Positions 62,232-64,000 of a stretch of 64,000 bases of DNA are shown piece by piece; position 1 is the first letter of the stretch; each line of letters begins with the position of its first letter. The position numbers were made by a program, and so were the translations under genes. Source of the stretch: Nocardioides sp. B-3 (GTDB lineage Bacteria > Actinomycetota > Actinomycetes > Propionibacteriales > Nocardioidaceae); contig NZ_CP087968.1 in the NCBI RefSeq assembly GCF_024703895.1, forward strand, positions 1,364,001-1,428,000, given 5' to 3'. The notes beneath the pieces are model-generated. The model saw nothing but the letters and a program-made list of their open reading frames with translations. It was not told where the DNA came from and did no database searches.

Positions 62232-62850
62232 CGAGCATCCCCAGCACTCGCGCCCGGATGGCGGCGGCGATCTCGTCGACCGGCGCGCGGTCGAGCACGA
62301 GGTAGTGGTCGGGGTCGGCGGCGGCCGTGTCGAGGAAGCCCTGTTGCACGCGCTGGTGGAACTCCAGCGACTCGCCCTCGATCCGGTCGCGCTCCTCGAA
62401 GCGGCCCAGCCCGGTCTGCGGCGCCGGGTCCAGCACCACCGTCAGGTGGGGGCGCAGGTCCGCGGTCGCCCAGCGGTTGACGTGCTCCACCTCGGCCACG
62501 ACGAGGTCGCGGCCGGCGCCCCGGTAGGCCAGCGCGGAGTCGACGTAGCGGTCGGTGATCACGACCTCGCCCCGCGCCAGCGCCGGAAGGACGACGGTGT
62601 CGACGTGCTCGGCCTTGTCCGCGGCGTACAGCAGGACCTCGGTGCGGTGCGAGAGCTCACCCGTGGAGGGGCTGAGGACGATCTGGCGCAGGGCCTTGCC
62701 GACCTCGGTGTCGCCGGGCTCGAAGGTGAGCAGGACCGTGTGACCGGCGACCTCGAGGGTGTCCTTGAGCAGGCGCGACTGGGTGGACTTGCCAGCCCCC
62801 TCGCCGCCCTCGAAGCAGACGAACAGCCCGCTGTCGGCGTACACCCTCAT
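62224..62850 (-). CDS. tmk: thymidylate kinase
   Basis: Phosphorylates dTMP. P-loop CFEGGEGAGKSTQSRLL, LTFEPGDTEVGKALRQIVL, VITDRYVDSALAYRGAGR (DR motif) and the LID-region Arg residues. 208 residues from ATG 62850; ATG 62856 is possible. One base upstream of ATG 62850 begins the same ~85-bp repeat found before dmpF, and the frame remains open through it. Intact. Confidence 0.96.
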   Translation of the reverse strand: MRVYADSGLFVCFEGGEGAGKSTQSRLLKDTLEVAGHTVLLTFEPGDTEVGKALRQIVLSPSTGELSHRTEVLLYAADKAEHVDTVVLPALARGEVVITDRYVDSALAYRGAGRDLVVAEVEHVNRWATADLRPHLTVVLDPAPQTGLGRFEERDRIEGESLEFHQRVQQGFLDTAAADPDHYLVLDRAPVDEIAAAIRARVLGMLDG

Positions 62851-62851
62851 G

Positions 62852-62937
62852 CTCATGCACGTACTCGCTTCGCTCCGTGCGCGCATGAGGCACGTGTCGC
62901 ACTGTGTCTGACTGTTCGCTCGCTTCGCTCGCTCACG
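62852..62937. repeat. ~85-bp start-codon-associated repeat, copy 2
   Basis: CTCATGCACGTACTCGCTTC and the following CGCTCCGTGC, GCATGAGGCACG and CGCTCGCTTCGCTCGC align with 53546-53628 along the whole length, same orientation relative to the downstream gene. The difference in length is one codon. Confidence 0.8.
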
Positions 62938-63012
62938 CGCACACCCTACGGGCGAGCACCGACGGCCGACGTGGCGATCTCGTCGGGGGCCACGACGCGA
63001 GGTTGCCACCCG

Positions 63013-63110
63013 GATGTATTTCCACTCGAGCGAGTGGAAATGCAGGCGGCGAGCGACGCTCTCACGCTCACGCCCCGATGGACTTCCACTCGCTGGAGTG
63101 GAAGTTCAGG
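63013..63110. repeat. double-hairpin repeat, copy 3 (inverted)
   Basis: Palindromes 63013-63046 (centre CACTCG AG CGAGTG) and 63077-63110 (arm GATGGACTTCCACTCG) with a 30-nt spacer. The reverse complement of the spacer contains GTGAGCGTGAGAGCG, matching the spacer of copy 2. Between tmk and the SGNH hydrolase end. Confidence 0.8.
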
Positions 63111-63146
63111 CGGCTTGTCGGCGCTGCCTCGAGCTGAGGCTCCGCC

Positions 63147-63955
63147 TCAGGAGTTGTGTCCGGGCCTGATCGTCGCGGTCACCGCACCGGCGTAGGCCTC
63201 GTAGCCCAGCAGGTTCGGGTGGAAGGCACCCGGGTCGAACGCCCCCAGCAGCCACGGGTCGGGGAGCGTTGACGCCGTGGCCGACGAACCTGTCGGTGAC
63301 GTCCACGAAGTCGAATCCGTGTCCAGCCGCGGCCGCAGCCACGACGTTGTTGAGCTGGTCAGCACCCTCGTTGAGGACTTGCTGCTCCGCGGGTGACGCA
63401 CCGAGGTAGGCGCCGCACTCGGGAGAGAAGAGCCGCGCGTAGCCCGTGACCACGACCCGGGCGCCGGGTGCCGCGGCCGCGATCTGGTCGTGCAGGGCGT
63501 CGAGGAGGCCGGGCAGGACGGTGCCGATCCGGCCCCGCACCAGTGCCGCTGCACCGGCGCACTGCGCATCGGTCCCGCCGAGGCAGGCCGTGACCGCCTG
63601 CGACCAGCCGATGTCGTTGCCGCCGATGCTGAGCAGCACCAGATCCGTGTCGGCGTCGAGGGCACTGAGCTGACCGCCCGCGACCAGTGAGGTCGTGGTC
63701 GCGCCCGCACACGCAACGAAGTCGTCGAGCTCGAGCCGGGCACGACCGTCCACGAGCACGCCGTACGCCGACTGCGACCGGGCACAGGCGCCGGAGCTCG
63801 GGTCGTACGGCGGTGCGCCGACGCCCGAGCCGTAGGAATCTCCGAGCACGTCGTACTGCGTGCGGGGCGGCCCCCGCCGCCGTGGCGGAGGTGGCGCCGA
63901 TGAACGGGACAAGGAGGAGCAGGGCGACGACCGTGGAGCGCAGACGGATGCTCAT
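63147..63955 (-). CDS. secreted SGNH/GDSL hydrolase (frameshifted)
   Basis: Signal peptide (STVVALLLLVPFIGATSATA), block I LGDSYGSGVG with the catalytic Ser, block III LLSIGGNDIGW, and block V DPGAFHPNLLGY with Asp and His. This is the SCO-type actinobacterial secreted lipase/esterase layout, with Cys pairs likely forming disulphides. Breaks near 63865 and 63270. About 268 residues, ending near the window edge side at ATG 63955; the last 45 bp hold no further gene. Confidence 0.9.
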
Positions 63956-64000
63956 CCGTCGGACGCTACGACCGTCGGCCCGGCGCCGCCACCCCCACGA

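Overview
The window is high-GC actinobacterial chromosome. It carries Lsr2, ClpC behind a ClgR-like box, the ftsH-folE-folP-folB-folK-DUF3180 gene order, an ECF41 sigma factor with its carboxymuconolactone decarboxylase partner, many GTG starts and many GTGA/ATGA stop-start overlaps. The gene content fits Nocardioidaceae (a Nocardioides-like soil bacterium) best, but that assignment is inferred from gene content and style, not from a marker comparison. There is no sign of a plasmid or prophage.

Layout. 0-5 kb: mutY converges on clpC, then lsr2. 5-10.7 kb: a cofactor operon on the minus strand, DUF2520 protein-panC-panD-nadB-nadC-coaX, which makes pantothenate/CoA and NAD precursors. 11-16.2 kb: two proteins of unknown function, then two family-2 glycosyltransferases and a sulfotransferase. 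16.2-19.7 kb: an osmoprotectant (OpuB-type) ABC importer. 19.8-32 kb: a GNAT protein, then a long minus-strand block (dacB, zinc protease, tilS, hpt, ftsH, folE, folP, folB, folK, DUF3180). Between tilS and hpt sits a DUF559 nuclease-like gene flanked by ~100-bp double-hairpin repeats. 32-40 kb: ppa; an operon of acyl-CoA oxidase/dehydrogenase, SDR, methyltransferase, carboxymuconolactone decarboxylase and ECF41 sigma; a second sulfotransferase; a NlpC/P60 cell-wall hydrolase. 40-45.3 kb: a PAP2-type phosphatase and a thiamine ABC importer (thiB-thiP-thiQ) under a TPP riboswitch. 45.3-55.8 kb: catabolic genes (esterase, MBL hydrolase, SDR, DapB-like dehydrogenase, GDPD, and the hydratase/acetaldehyde dehydrogenase/aldolase trio of the meta-cleavage lower pathway) with IclR and MarR regulators. 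55.8-64 kb: an MFS-cNMP fusion, a SurA-like lipoprotein, tRNA-Thr, a secreted aminopeptidase-like hydrolase, holB, tmk and an SGNH hydrolase.

More than half of the genes, including essential ones (clpC, ftsH, folP, folE, nadB, ppa, holB), are broken by one-base or small indels, mostly in G/C runs. The protein continues cleanly in another frame, so each is reported as one CDS with the shift positions noted. The most economical reading is consensus error in the assembly, not mass pseudogenisation.

The least explained material is the set of repeat families between genes: the double-hairpin repeat (three copies, two bracketing the DUF559 gene), a GTAGTTCAGTG palindrome (three copies) and an ~85-bp repeat that abuts the start codons of two unrelated genes. 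A tRNA-Thr with an apparent 8-nt anticodon loop also deserves checking.
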